Assembly: GCA_003131585.1 (NCBI GenBank)
Contig: PKVW01000056.1
Span: 72,717-136,716, forward strand
Length of the DNA stretch: 64,000 nucleotides
Source: Acidobacteriaceae bacterium
GTDB lineage: Bacteria > Acidobacteriota > Terriglobia > Terriglobales > Acidobacteriaceae
Direction of reading: 5' to 3'
Of the stretch, positions 7,409 through 16,305 are shown piece by piece. Position 1 is the stretch's first letter, and each line of letters begins with the position of its first letter. The notes beneath the pieces were generated by a model that searched no databases, was not told the origin of the DNA, and saw only the letters and a program-made list of their open reading frames with translations. The translations under genes and the position numbers were made by a program.

Positions 7409-8134
7409 GTGCGCGCAGAAACCCGCCATCAACTTAAACAGGATGCATTCAGCCGGGTCACCCTCGGAGCCGCCGAGAAGACCGCGCACTGGAGCGTGGA
7501 ACACAGGAACACTCTCGCGGTCGCCGGCGCCGCCGTTGTGGTGATCGTCGCCGTCGTGCTGGGCGGGTGGTATTACCTGAGCGCGCAGGATGAGCAGGCC
7601 AGCTTCGATTTATCGCAGGCGGTCAGAACTCTGGATACGCCGCTTCGCCCGGCGGGAACGCCTGCGCAGCCCGACGTTCCCAGCTTCACCTCCGCGAAGG
7701 AGCGCTCCGAAGCCGCCAAGAAACAATTCCAGGCGATCACGGACAAGTATCCGCACACCCGCACCGCGGATATGGCGCGCTACTTTTTGGGGGTGACGTC
7801 AGCGACCGCGGGCGACAACGCCGCCGCCGAAAACAACTTCAAGGCGGTGGCTTCGACGGGCAACAAAGAGCTGGCTTCGGTGGCGAAGCTCGCGCTGGCC
7901 GCTCTCTACGGCAACTCGAACCGCACCAAGGATGCCGTGGCGCTTTACCAGGAGCTGATCAATAAGCCCACGGCTTCGGTGAGCAAAGTGACGGCGCAGT
8001 TACAACTGGCGGAACTTTACCAGACCAGCAATCAGCCGCTCGACGCCAAGCGTATCTACGAGCAGATCAAGAAAGACAATCCCAGCACGGAAGCGGGACA
8101 GCTGGCGACACAGAAACTGGCGGAACTGAAGTAG
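7409..8134 (+). CDS. YfgM-like membrane-anchored TPR protein
   Basis: This 241-residue protein has a cytoplasmic N-terminus (about 1-35), one transmembrane helix (about 36-56, TLAVAGAAVVVIVAVVLGG) and tetratricopeptide-type helices from about 95 to the end (for example FQAITDKYP, VALYQELI, RIYEQIKKDNPSTEAGQLA). This layout is that of YfgM/UPF0070 proteins, which assist the SecYEG translocon or outer-envelope chaperones. The start is GTG, preceded by a GGAAGG-type ribosome-binding site. The TPR family call is firm; equivalence to YfgM is moderate. Confidence 0.8.
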   Translation: MRAETRHQLKQDAFSRVTLGAAEKTAHWSVEHRNTLAVAGAAVVVIVAVVLGGWYYLSAQDEQASFDLSQAVRTLDTPLRPAGTPAQPDVPSFTSAKERSEAAKKQFQAITDKYPHTRTADMARYFLGVTSATAGDNAAAENNFKAVASTGNKELASVAKLALAALYGNSNRTKDAVALYQELINKPTASVSKVTAQLQLAELYQTSNQPLDAKRIYEQIKKDNPSTEAGQLATQKLAELK

Positions 8135-8226
8135 GATCACGCTCGCGCGTCGCCGCTTTCATTTTCCTTCCTAAACCCTTGTTTATTCTTAGTTCCGATT
8201 GCCATCCGTGGTCCCGGCGGAGATGA

Positions 8227-9879
8227 CTATGGAACAGCCGCGGGCATCGGCTGGCCTACGGTCAGCTTGAAGATTTTGATGTTGCCGCCAAACGACACGA
8301 GATGTACGTCGTGAAACTCCGCGAAGTGTCTCTGCAATTCCTCGAGAAGATCCACTCCCCATCCCGCCTGAAGAATCCAGACGGCGGTGCCCGGTCTGAG
8401 ACGATAGGATTGCACGAATCGCTGCCACTCGTTGGGGAAATTCTCAAGCGAAAATACCCATTCAGCAGTGGTGGAAACGACGCGGTGGCCGCCGCAGAAG
8501 AATTGTTCGAAGCCGACGGGGGCGGCGTCCAAGGAAACGGGACGCTGCCGGCACAGATAGTGACCGACAATAAGATCGGTCTGGTAGTCGGTGACGATGA
8601 GATCGGACTGATGAATATTCCCGATAAACTCCATGGCGGCCGCCATGTGCGTCCGGCTTTGATCGGCCCGGTCCATCCGGGGCGGGCGCGGGTTGACAAA
8701 GGCGATGCAGGCCGCGATGACAAGGGCCGCGATCGCAAGTCCGCGCGCCCATCTTTCTTCCGTCGAACCCGCGGCCAAACGCGCGATTGCCACACTGACA
8801 CCGGCCACTCCCGGGATGACCAGGAATGCCAGGTGGCGTGTGCCGCCGTACGGATAAACATGAGCCAGGCTGGCGCCGCCGGCAATCGCGAACGGAAGGA
8901 GCAGGAACAATCCCAACGGACGCGTGGAGGGTCGAGCCGCCGGGAAGCCTTTCCCGCGCAGTAGCAACACGACTCCCACCACAAACAAAAGGCCCATGGC
9001 ATCGCCCACGGCAAGCTGCCCGAAGAAATATTGAAAGACCCCAAAGGTGTGACCCGCCAAAAACACGATGGGGTTATCGTGAGCGCGATCGAAATACGAG
9101 CGGTGCAGATGGAGTTCGCTCGTCCAGAGTGCGCCCGTCCAGCCTTGCGGTGCCGTTGTTGATTTGCCTGCGCCCAGTTTGGACACATGGGTCTCGTACA
9201 GGAACAGTGCAAGAGCGAGCGCGGCGAGTTGTCCGATTGCCCAAGCCGACACCAGGCGGGCGGGCGAATGTTCCGTGAAGATTCTGAGCAGAACATAAAT
9301 GCCGAGCGCGGTGGCGAACAAGAACGCCGAGTAGTGAGACAGCATGGCGAGGCACAGGCAAAGCGAAAAGGCCGCCATCCGGCTCGTCGAGTTTTTCGCG
9401 AAGGCTTCATCCAGGAAGTAAAGAGAGCTGGCCAGGAATGCCAGGAGCAAAGCATACTGGCGTACCTCCGCCGCGAGCAGGACCACGGGCGGAAGCAAAG
9501 CGACGAAGAGAAGTCCGATGAAACCGGCAAGGCTGCCCGCGGCATTGCCGAGCCATTTGTAAAACATCCAGCAAAAAACCGCGCCCGCGAGAACCGAAGG
9601 CAGGCGCAGCCAGAGTTCCGAGGCGCCGAACGCGCGCCAGAAATGGAGCACCAAGGTGAGAAGCGGAGGATGAAAAGCGGTGAGACCCGCTTTGTAGGCG
9701 AGGGCCATGGAGACCTGGTTAGCCAGGCGGAAATGCAGCGCCTCATCAGGATTGAGGAATGTTCCGGAAGCCGTCCAAAGACGCGCCACGAGACCCAGCA
9801 GAGTGACGGCGAATGCCGCCAGCTCGGCGTGACCGCGGATCCAATCACTTTTGCGGTTCTCTCGCGAATTCCCCATCAT
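8227..9879 (-). CDS. GT39/ArnT-type polytopic membrane glycosyltransferase
   Basis: This 550-residue GT-C-fold protein has about 10-12 hydrophobic segments. The first extracytoplasmic loop carries NPDEALHFR (about residues 42-50), the acidic pair that marks GT39/PMT-like enzymes using polyprenyl-phosphate sugars. A soluble C-terminal segment (about 400-550) ends near residue 540. It transfers a sugar from a lipid carrier to a protein or lipid outside the membrane; the acceptor is unknown. It is divergent from yceD and shares that intergenic region, including the 15-bp repeats at 9963-10007. A long opposite-frame reading exists but lacks family features. Confidence 0.85.
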   Translation of the reverse strand: MMGNSRENRKSDWIRGHAELAAFAVTLLGLVARLWTASGTFLNPDEALHFRLANQVSMALAYKAGLTAFHPPLLTLVLHFWRAFGASELWLRLPSVLAGAVFCWMFYKWLGNAAGSLAGFIGLLFVALLPPVVLLAAEVRQYALLLAFLASSLYFLDEAFAKNSTSRMAAFSLCLCLAMLSHYSAFLFATALGIYVLLRIFTEHSPARLVSAWAIGQLAALALALFLYETHVSKLGAGKSTTAPQGWTGALWTSELHLHRSYFDRAHDNPIVFLAGHTFGVFQYFFGQLAVGDAMGLLFVVGVVLLLRGKGFPAARPSTRPLGLFLLLPFAIAGGASLAHVYPYGGTRHLAFLVIPGVAGVSVAIARLAAGSTEERWARGLAIAALVIAACIAFVNPRPPRMDRADQSRTHMAAAMEFIGNIHQSDLIVTDYQTDLIVGHYLCRQRPVSLDAAPVGFEQFFCGGHRVVSTTAEWVFSLENFPNEWQRFVQSYRLRPGTAVWILQAGWGVDLLEELQRHFAEFHDVHLVSFGGNIKIFKLTVGQPMPAAVP

Positions 9880-9962
9880 TCCCGCATTCCCACCCGGTTA
9901 CAAATGCGCCCAGTTATTTTACTGGCAGGCGCGCAGCCAGCATTGGCCACGCGCTCGTCCGC

Positions 9963-10007
9963 GACGATCCTCTCCACGACGATCCTCTCCGCGACGACCC
10001 TGTCGAC
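9963..10007. repeat. 15-bp tandem repeat, 3 copies
   Basis: The unit GACGATCCTCTCCAC occurs at 9963-9977, 9978-9992 (one change) and 9993-10007 (diverged), possibly with a fourth degenerate copy upstream. It ends 13 bp before the -35 box of the yceD operon promoter. Confidence 0.85.
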
Positions 10008-10020
10008 CGTGAACTGAACC

Positions 10021-10049
10021 TTGACACTGCTTTCTCTCACCTTTATCCT
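10021..10049 (+). promoter_or_regulatory. Promoter of the yceD-rpmF-plsX-fabD operon
   Basis: A consensus -35 TTGACA (10021-10026), a 17-nt spacer and TATCCT (10044-10049) lie about 90 nt upstream of yceD. This is the best-matching promoter for a housekeeping operon in the window. Confidence 0.65.
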
Positions 10050-10137
10050 TGATTCTTGCTCCTTGCGGTACTTGCGCCTTCTTGGCGCGCTTCCGCGGGC
10101 CTGGGGCGGCAACTGGACGGGGCGCGGGGGTTTCCCG

Positions 10138-10689
10138 ATGTTCTTCGAGATCAAAGACTTGGAGCTTCATCCCGTGGGGTTTGCGGAGAAGTTCGAACCG
10201 GGCATGATCGACCTGGGAGCGGAGTATCGCCAGTGCATGCCGATCGAAAGCAGCGGGCGGGTGGATCTGGTGGAGGAGCATCACGGCAAGCATACGATCA
10301 TACAAGACATACGCGTCAAGGGCCGGCTCGCGACCAGCCTGGAATCGAACTGCGCGCGCTGTCTCGAACCGATTACTCAGGACGTGAAGCGCGAGTTCGA
10401 TCTGTTGTATCGTCCCCAGGCGGCGGGCGCGGGGCGGGATGAGATGTCGGTGACCGACGCGGAGGCCGAGATCGGCTATTATGAGGGCGAAGGGATTTCG
10501 CTGGACGATGTGGTGCGCGAGCAGGTACTGCTGGCGGTTCCGTTGAAGGTCACGTGCCGCGAGGATTGCAAGGGCCTGTGCCCGCACTGCGGCAAGAACC
10601 TGAACCAGGAACAGTGCTCGTGCGCAGTGGCGCTGGAAGAACCGCGGTGGGCGGCGTTAAAGGAAATCCGCGGCAAGCTGGCGCATTAA
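10138..10689 (+). CDS. yceD: YceD/DUF177 protein (23S rRNA accumulation)
   Basis: This 183-residue protein starts at MFFEIKDLEL; the frame stays open upstream but has no support there. The family core includes CARCLEPI (about residue 78-85) and a C-terminal zinc-ribbon-like cysteine set, CREDCKGLCPHCGKNLN...CSC. YceD proteins are linked to 23S rRNA/50S biogenesis and are normally encoded directly before rpmF, as here (67 bp apart). It is the first gene of a classical ribosome/fatty-acid operon. Confidence 0.9.
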   Translation: MFFEIKDLELHPVGFAEKFEPGMIDLGAEYRQCMPIESSGRVDLVEEHHGKHTIIQDIRVKGRLATSLESNCARCLEPITQDVKREFDLLYRPQAAGAGRDEMSVTDAEAEIGYYEGEGISLDDVVREQVLLAVPLKVTCREDCKGLCPHCGKNLNQEQCSCAVALEEPRWAALKEIRGKLAH

Positions 10690-10755
10690 GAGCTGGGATA
10701 CAGAGATCGATTGCAGGCGAGGCCGAAGGGCCTCGGCGAGAGGAAGTTTGAGACT

Positions 10756-10941
10756 ATGCCGAATCCAAAACGAAGACATTCTCAGAAGCGCACCTCGACC
10801 CGGCGGGCGCACGATGCGCTGAAGAGCCACTCGCTTTCCGAGTGCCCGAACTGCCACGAGAAAAAGATGCCGCATCGCGCTTGTGCCAAGTGCGGTTACT
10901 ACAAAGGCCGCGAAGTTCTGGAAGTTAAGGAAGCCAGCTAG
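10756..10941 (+). CDS. rpmF: 50S ribosomal protein L32
   Basis: A 61-residue protein opening with MPNPKRRHSQKRTSTRRAHD, the conserved basic L32 N-terminus. A zinc ribbon follows with C-x2-C (CPNC) and C-x2-C (CAKC), so it is the zinc-binding form. It lies between yceD and plsX, 12 bp upstream of plsX. Confidence 0.97.
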   Translation: MPNPKRRHSQKRTSTRRAHDALKSHSLSECPNCHEKKMPHRACAKCGYYKGREVLEVKEAS

Positions 10942-10953
10942 CTCCCTTTCACC

Positions 10954-12057
10954 ATGCCTAGCGTGATCGCGCTGGATGCGATGGGTTCGGACCGGGCCCC
11001 CAAGCCTGAAGTCGAAGGCGCAATCCATGCCGCGCGCAACTACGGCGTGCGCGTGCTGCTGGTCGGTCCGGAAACCACGATCAAAGCGGAACTGGACCGT
11101 CACCCGGCGGCGGCCCGGCTGTCCATTGAGATCGTCCATGCCAGCCAAGTCATCACCATGGAAGATAAGGCGGTGCAGGCGGTGCGCGCCAAGCGCGACT
11201 CCTCCATGCGAGTAGGACTGCGGCTGGTGCGCGAGGGACGGGCGGCGGGCTTCGTCACCGCCGGCAATACCGGCGCCGCGATGGCTTCGGCCAAGATGGT
11301 GCTGGGCGCGTTGCGCGGGGTGGACCGGCCGGCGCTGGCGGCGGTTTTTCCCACGGCTCCGGGCACGGCCGCGATCTTGCTGGATGTCGGCGCGAACGTG
11401 GACTGCAAGCCCCACAATCTCGAACAGTTCGCCGTGATGGGCGAGATTTATTTTCGCTCCATGTTTGGGAACATGTTTGGCAACACGTTCGACAACAAAA
11501 CGTCCGGCCGATCGATGTTCGGCGCCGGGAGACGGCCGCGCGTGGGATTGCTCTCGATTGGCGAAGAGGAAACCAAAGGCAACCAACTGACGCGCGCGTC
11601 GTTCCAGTTATTGAAGCGGCTGCCCTTGAACTTTGTGGGCAACGTCGAGGGCCGCGACCTGTTCAATGGCCATGTCGATGTGATTGTGGCCGATGGATTC
11701 GTGGGCAACGTGGCGCTGAAGATTTCCGAGGGCGTGGCGAACCTGGTGCGCACAGTTCTGAAAGAATCGCTAAAAGCGACGATTACGCGGCAGGTCGGCT
11801 ACATGCTTTCGCGCAGCGCATTTTCCGATTTCAAAAAGCGCATCGACCACACCGAATACGGCGGCGCACCCCTGTTGGGGTTGAAGGGCGTGTGCATTAT
11901 CACGCACGGTTCGTCGAACGCGAACGCGATCAAGAATGCGGTGCGGGTGGCTGCGGAGTTCGCCGAGCGGCGCATCAATACGTCGATCGAGCAGGGACTG
12001 GCCCAGCTTCGTCCGGCACGGGTGGAAGTGGAAGTGGAAGTCGCACCGGCTCACTAA
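10954..12057 (+). CDS. plsX: Phosphate acyltransferase PlsX
   Basis: PlsX converts acyl-ACP and phosphate into acyl-phosphate for phospholipid synthesis. The protein is 367 residues, longer than the usual 330-350. Family marks are [19 protein letters not shown] at the N-terminus, [22 protein letters not shown] and [14 protein letters not shown]. The excess length comes from an in-frame insertion of about 18 residues near 172-190, where [12 protein letters not shown] are 12-bp tandem copies and RSMFG recurs on both sides. The C-terminus ends in a VEVEVEV repeat. It sits 14 bp upstream of fabD. Confidence 0.96.
   Translation: MPSVIALDAMGSDRAPKPEVEGAIHAARNYGVRVLLVGPETTIKAELDRHPAAARLSIEIVHASQVITMEDKAVQAVRAKRDSSMRVGLRLVREGRAAGFVTAGNTGAAMASAKMVLGALRGVDRPALAAVFPTAPGTAAILLDVGANVDCKPHNLEQFAVMGEIYFRSMFGNMFGNTFDNKTSGRSMFGAGRRPRVGLLSIGEEETKGNQLTRASFQLLKRLPLNFVGNVEGRDLFNGHVDVIVADGFVGNVALKISEGVANLVRTVLKESLKATITRQVGYMLSRSAFSDFKKRIDHTEYGGAPLLGLKGVCIITHGSSNANAIKNAVRVAAEFAERRINTSIEQGLAQLRPARVEVEVEVAPAH
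11461..11496 (+). repeat. 12-bp tandem repeat inside plsX, 3 copies
   Basis: ATGTTTGGGAAC, ATGTTTGGCAAC and ACGTTCGACAAC are consecutive in-frame units encoding MFGN, MFGN and TFDN in a region where other PlsX proteins have no insertion. Confidence 0.8.
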
Positions 12058-12071
12058 CTTCTGGCACGATC

Positions 12072-13061
12072 ATGACGGAATCAACAGACCCGGCTACGGC
12101 GGCCACACCAAGGATCGCATTCATTTTTCCCGGCCAGGGATCGCAGGCCGTGGGCATGGGCCGGGATCTCGCCGAGAAGTACCCCATCGCGCGGCAGACG
12201 TTTGAAGAGGCCGACGAGGCGCTCGGCTACAAATTGTCGCAGGTGTGCTTTGAGGGTCCGGAAGAGCAGTTGCGCCTGACTGAGATCACGCAGCCGGCGA
12301 TTCTCACTGTATCGATCGCGGCGTTGAGAGTTCTCGAGGGCCGCATCCCCAAGCCGGGCTTTGTGGCGGGCCACAGCCTGGGCGAGTATTCGGCGCACGT
12401 GGCGTCGGGGACGATGAGCTTTGCGGATGCCGTGCGCACCGTGCGCAATCGCGGCAGGTATATGCAGGAGGCGGTCCCGGTGGGAGTGGGCGCGATGGCG
12501 GCAATTCTGGGCATGGGATTGGAGATGGTTGCCGCGGTTTGCCGGGATGCGGCGCAAGGCGAAGTCTGCGCTCCCGCCAATATTAATTCGCCGGAGCAGA
12601 TTGTCATCTCCGGCAACACCGCGGCGGTGGAGCGTGGAGCGAAGCTCGCCGACGAGCGGGGAGCGAAACGCGCGAAGCTGCTGCCCGTGAGCGCGCCGTT
12701 CCACTGCTCGCTGATGAAGCCCGCGCAAGACCGTCTGGAAGTGGACCTGAACGCGCTGCAGACGCAGAAACCGGTATACCCGGTGGTTTGCAATGTGGAA
12801 GCGTCTTTGGTCAGCGATGAACAGCGGGCGCGGGCCACGCTGGTCGGCCAGGTGACCGGGTCGGTGAAGTGGGAACAGAGCATGCGCCTGCTGATCGGGG
12901 AGGGCGTGCAGACCTTCGTGGAAATCGGGCCGGGGAAAGTTCTGTGTGGGCTGATGCGGCAGATTGATAGATCGAAGACTTGCCTGAATGCCGGAGACGA
13001 GGCGTCCCTGACCAAAGCGCTGGAGCAGTTCGGAAGTTGGGGGAGGAGTCCCCAGGCCTGA
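12072..13061 (+). CDS. fabD: Malonyl-CoA:ACP transacylase
   Basis: A 329-residue enzyme that loads malonate onto acyl carrier protein. The ATG at 12072 is chosen because the conserved core begins soon after (RIAFIFPGQGSQAVGMG); the open frame upstream overlaps plsX. The nucleophile is S102 in GHSLGEYSAH and the catalytic base is H211 in SAPFHCSLM. ANINSPEQIVISG is the usual FabD signature. It is the last gene of the yceD operon; a short minus-strand gene follows convergently. Confidence 0.96.
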   Translation: MTESTDPATAATPRIAFIFPGQGSQAVGMGRDLAEKYPIARQTFEEADEALGYKLSQVCFEGPEEQLRLTEITQPAILTVSIAALRVLEGRIPKPGFVAGHSLGEYSAHVASGTMSFADAVRTVRNRGRYMQEAVPVGVGAMAAILGMGLEMVAAVCRDAAQGEVCAPANINSPEQIVISGNTAAVERGAKLADERGAKRAKLLPVSAPFHCSLMKPAQDRLEVDLNALQTQKPVYPVVCNVEASLVSDEQRARATLVGQVTGSVKWEQSMRLLIGEGVQTFVEIGPGKVLCGLMRQIDRSKTCLNAGDEASLTKALEQFGSWGRSPQA

Positions 13062-13105
13062 GAATGGAGTTCGCGATTTGCTCTGCAGTTTGGGCGCCGA
13101 TCGTC

Positions 13106-13564
13106 TCAGCGAAATTCCAGATCGCAGGGCGGTGAGCTGATCGTCTTATCCGTTTTGTCCACGTATAACTGGGCGTGCTGCGCGCGCTCGTTCACGATCA
13201 GGTCGATGACCACGCCGCTTCCACCGCCGGGACAGTTACTGGCGCCATAAATCTGAAAGCTCTTGACGGTGCCCCACTCTCCGCCCGGTCCCCAGTCTTG
13301 CCGGAACTCGTTGAACGGATACTGCGCGTGATTTTGCAGATGCCGCTTCCAGCCGGGATCGGCGTAGTAAACGCCGTAGGCAGTTTCGAAGTCTTGCTGC
13401 TGCAGCGAAGAAAAGAATTTATCGGCGACGCGCTTTTCCGGCCAGAAACGATTCCACCATACGAGAAGAGCGACGACGAGCACAAGAACGATTGCCGAGA
13501 TCATCCGGATTCTCTTCTTCCGCTCTTTTTCGGGATGGTACTCTTTGGGGTCCAGGAGGGTCAT
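13106..13564 (-). CDS. Hypothetical membrane-anchored protein
   Basis: This 152-residue protein has a basic cytoplasmic start (about 1-20), a single transmembrane helix (about 21-39, ISAIVLVLVVALLVWW) and a soluble domain outside with two cysteines (CPGG and PPCDLEF). The segment FFSSLQQQDFETAYGVYYADPGWKRH resembles small NTF2-like or DUF4878-type stress-domain openings, but no family can be named with confidence. A purine-rich AGAAGG precedes the ATG. It is convergent with fabD. Confidence 0.7.
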   Translation of the reverse strand: MTLLDPKEYHPEKERKKRIRMISAIVLVLVVALLVWWNRFWPEKRVADKFFSSLQQQDFETAYGVYYADPGWKRHLQNHAQYPFNEFRQDWGPGGEWGTVKSFQIYGASNCPGGGSGVVIDLIVNERAQHAQLYVDKTDKTISSPPCDLEFR

Positions 13565-13780
13565 CGCCTTCTAGAATAACGGACGCGGCCGGTAAGTCAA
13601 AAAGTTCCAGGGGCCGGTTCACCGCCGAACACGCCGGGAGCGCTGAGAAGTTCGCGCGAAACATTGAATCGAGTGACCTTAATTTCCTCCGAGATATCCG
13701 ACGACGGTGCTCTCCCTAGTCGGTCGCTTGAGTGCGGCTGCGATTTCTCAGGGCTGAAGGCGGCCGTAGCTGGAAACGAG

Positions 13781-14272
13781 TTAAGGGAACGGAACCATTG
13801 CCTTGATTTCGATCGACGAGCCGCTCCGCCTTCCGTCTTCGGTGACGGCCTTGACGGCATAAAAGTATGTTCTTCGGGGTTTAACACCGGTGTCGACACA
13901 CCGGGTTCCTTGCAGGGGTAATTCGCTCATCCGGTCGCTCTCGGCGTACGTGTGCGACCTGAGGCTCCGGTATATGTAATAGCCCTTGATTGTGTCTCGT
14001 GGTGAATGGGACGCGGGAACGGCCGCATTCCACGAGAGGGTCACAGAATGCGGATGCGGGTTGACTTGCGACGGCGCGTGCGCGGGGGAGGAACCGGACG
14101 CGCCGTTACACAGTGGGATATCCCCCGGCCGCGGCAACGCTTTGGCGCCTCCCGGGCTCGGAGTTGGCGTGGCCTGATTCTTGACCTGGCCCATGCCGCT
14201 CATGGTCAGGAAGACGACTACCGCCAGAACCGCCGCCCCCGAGATCTTGATCGGGATCGATAAGCTTTTCAT
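13781..14272 (-). CDS. Exported fibronectin type III domain protein
   Basis: The protein is about 163 residues from MKSLSIPIKI; an upstream ATG at 14329 would add 19 residues ahead of the signal segment and lacks a ribosome-binding site. There is a signal or anchor helix (about 8-28), a Pro/Ser-rich linker, then one Fn3 fold (about 70-160) with VTLSWNAAVP, GYYIYRS and YFYAVKAVTEDGRRSG. Function is unknown; single-Fn3 exported proteins are common in this phylum. Confidence 0.7.
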   Translation of the reverse strand: MKSLSIPIKISGAAVLAVVVFLTMSGMGQVKNQATPTPSPGGAKALPRPGDIPLCNGASGSSPAHAPSQVNPHPHSVTLSWNAAVPASHSPRDTIKGYYIYRSLRSHTYAESDRMSELPLQGTRCVDTGVKPRRTYFYAVKAVTEDGRRSGSSIEIKAMVPFP

Positions 14273-14415
14273 CTGGAATCTTTTTACCCCAATCGTTTTT
14301 CGGAACGCTTCAGCCATCCAGTCAGCCATCGCGAGTTTAGCCGACCTCGGAGAGCATGCGCTGCAAGGCCGATGGTCCCAAGTTTACCTGCACGGGTCTA
14401 GAATAGAAGCGTTTT

Positions 14416-14435
14416 GTGGGCAACCGCTTGCCCAC
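14416..14435. repeat. 8-bp perfect hairpin
   Basis: GTGGGCAA-CCGC-TTGCCCAC lies between two divergent genes. There is no flanking T-run long enough for a terminator; it may be an operator or mRNA leader structure. Confidence 0.4.
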
Positions 14436-14577
14436 CGTGAAGTGACCTCAGTAACTCCCGGTAGGACATAAAGTAATCATTTTAGACATCTTAGTGGCAC
14501 CGAGGGGCCATTCTCCTTGGATCGGCATTGCGTTAGTACTAGTACAGGCGGCCAATTTTGGCGCTCACTTAAAAGTT

Positions 14578-15066
14578 ATGCGGACAGATTGGTTTAACGC
14601 GATTCTCCCATACAAGGCAGCAATTCTGCTGGCAGGTCTGGGTCTGTGTCGACCAGCACTGGCGCAAGAGGTCTCTTTCGCGCTGCTTCAACCCGAGGTC
14701 ATGGAAGCCGCGCCGATGGTGAAGTCGTTCCAACCCGCACCGCTGCCTGAAGCGCCCAGCCAGCATCGATTCTGGGACCGTGAGAATAGCGTTCTATTTG
14801 CGACAAGTGCCGCCTTCAGCGCCGCCGATTTCGTCGTAACCCGGGACAACCTGCACAATGGCGGCCAGGAACTGAACCCTGTAACACGGATGTTCAGCGG
14901 CAGCACCACGGGACTTGCAGTGAATTTCGCCGGTGAGACCGCCGGCGTGGTCGGGCTCAGCTATGTCTTCCACAAGACCGGACATCATAAACTGGAGCGG
15001 GTCGTCTCCATGCTGAACATCGGTTCCTCGGCGGCAGCCGTGACCTTTGACCTTGCCCATCGATAA
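14578..15066 (+). CDS. Hypothetical exported protein
   Basis: The protein is 162 residues from MRTDWFNAIL; a GTG at 14494 would extend it by 28 residues. The signal peptide runs to about residue 29 (AILLAGLGLCRPALAQ). The mature part contains a hydrophobic stretch with DFVVTRDNLHNGG and QELNPVTRMF, a pattern (an Asn-Pro after an acidic residue in a small membrane protein) reminiscent of DUF5658-like proteins, without firm assignment. It converges on the exosortase gene, leaving 13 bp between the stops. Confidence 0.65.
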   Translation: MRTDWFNAILPYKAAILLAGLGLCRPALAQEVSFALLQPEVMEAAPMVKSFQPAPLPEAPSQHRFWDRENSVLFATSAAFSAADFVVTRDNLHNGGQELNPVTRMFSGSTTGLAVNFAGETAGVVGLSYVFHKTGHHKLERVVSMLNIGSSAAAVTFDLAHR

Positions 15067-15079
15067 GCTAGATCTCCTT

Positions 15080-15985
15080 TCAATCGGCGCTTCCCGCCCC
15101 GATTCCTGGTTTTGCCTCTTCGCCACGGCGCAAAATCCAAAGAAGCAGGAATATCGCCGCCAACGCGATAAGAAAAAAGATGATTCCGCCCTGGCGGTGG
15201 AGTCTCCCAGTCAGGAAACTCGGGTCGACGCGCGTGGCGAGCATCGCGATGGTAAATATGCGAAGGCCATTCTTGGCGACGGAAAGAGGGATTGCCACGG
15301 CGATGACCAAGGCCTTTCGCCAGGCTGAGCGCAAGAGAAGATGCGCCAGGACCATGGTTGTGACCAGCAACATCAAGCTGGAGCGGATGCTGCTGCACTC
15401 CCGGGCAACCTCGACGGTCAACCCTGGAATGTGCACCAGCACGCCACGCTGCGCCACCGGAACACCTGCCGCTGCGAAAAGCAAATGGGTGGCCGCAGCA
15501 GAGCCTTGCTGCAGCAGGCTTACGACCGGGTTCAAAACGAACGCGGGAAAAGGAACCATCCAGAACAAGAAACACAGAGGAAAGAGTGCGCGCCGGAAAG
15601 CATGACTACCGAAACAAAGGATAAAAGCTGCGATCCACCACACCACCAATGCCAGCATGTTCACCGAAAGTTGCACATCGGAAGGCAGCGCGATCACTCT
15701 CCATCTCACACCGGCAGTCACCAAAACAGCGATGACCAGCAAGACTGAACCAATGCGTAGACTCAATCGAGCGGCGGGCGCGGGCGATTTCCAGTCCAGG
15801 AATATCAAGGCCGCGCTAATGGGGAGAATCAGCAGCAGGTGAGTGTATTGGTCGTCGTGCAAGGCCAAAGCGAACGAAGACGCGAGCGGACCCCACCACA
15901 GCGCGAGCGAAATTGCGCCGAGAATGGAAAAGACCAGAAACGGCGACAATTTGGCGATCGATTCTCGGTTGGATTTATTCGGCAC
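15080..15985 (-). CDS. Exosortase (EpsH/Xrt family), probably acidobacterial type
   Basis: This 301-residue protein has about eight membrane helices. Exosortases are transpeptidase-like enzymes that process C-terminally tagged exported proteins. The three invariant residues are present: C197 in VARECSSIRSS, R242 in KNGLRIFTIAML and H263 in GRLHRQGG. The length and eight-helix plan fit a stand-alone exosortase without the EpsI extension. From memory an acidobacterial subtype (XrtJ) exists and could fit, but this is not verified. The only visible substrate candidate is the VPEGG-tailed protein at 59019-59465. Confidence 0.92.
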   Translation of the reverse strand: MPNKSNRESIAKLSPFLVFSILGAISLALWWGPLASSFALALHDDQYTHLLLILPISAALIFLDWKSPAPAARLSLRIGSVLLVIAVLVTAGVRWRVIALPSDVQLSVNMLALVVWWIAAFILCFGSHAFRRALFPLCFLFWMVPFPAFVLNPVVSLLQQGSAAATHLLFAAAGVPVAQRGVLVHIPGLTVEVARECSSIRSSLMLLVTTMVLAHLLLRSAWRKALVIAVAIPLSVAKNGLRIFTIAMLATRVDPSFLTGRLHRQGGIIFFLIALAAIFLLLWILRRGEEAKPGIGAGSAD

Positions 15986-16305
15986 AACGTCCTGTCTAGA
16001 GAGTCGTTTCTCGGATCTTGTACCGCGGCGGCCTATCCTCTTATGACCGCGACCACGCCGGTAATGTTACGCCAGCAGGCAAGTAGCGCCATGCGTTAAA
16101 GGTATAGTCCTGCGCCATCTTCGGACTAGATCGTTCTTGAGACCTGCCCGCAAGCATCTGTCACCTCGGCAGCGGGACTTGCGCATCTCATGCTCAAAAT
16201 CGCGGTAGCATGAAGGGTTAGGGATGACCGGACCCGCGCGTGAGCGATTGACTCCATAAATTCGGGTGGCGTAGCGTACGATCAACGGAGAGCCGGGAGG
16301 AGTAG
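15986..16305. other. Intergenic interval, exosortase to aminotransferase
   Basis: This 320-bp stretch between divergent genes has no credible coding frame. A TTGACT (16248-16253) upstream of the aminotransferase could be a -35 box, but no good -10 box follows. Nothing else stands out. Confidence 0.5.

Noticed and set aside
8262-9848. Long open frame on the minus strand in another phase of the GT39-type gene
   Set aside because: No family features, Arg/Ser/Pro-rich composition typical of a shadow frame in high-GC DNA; the other phase has GT-C membrane helices and the DE motif.
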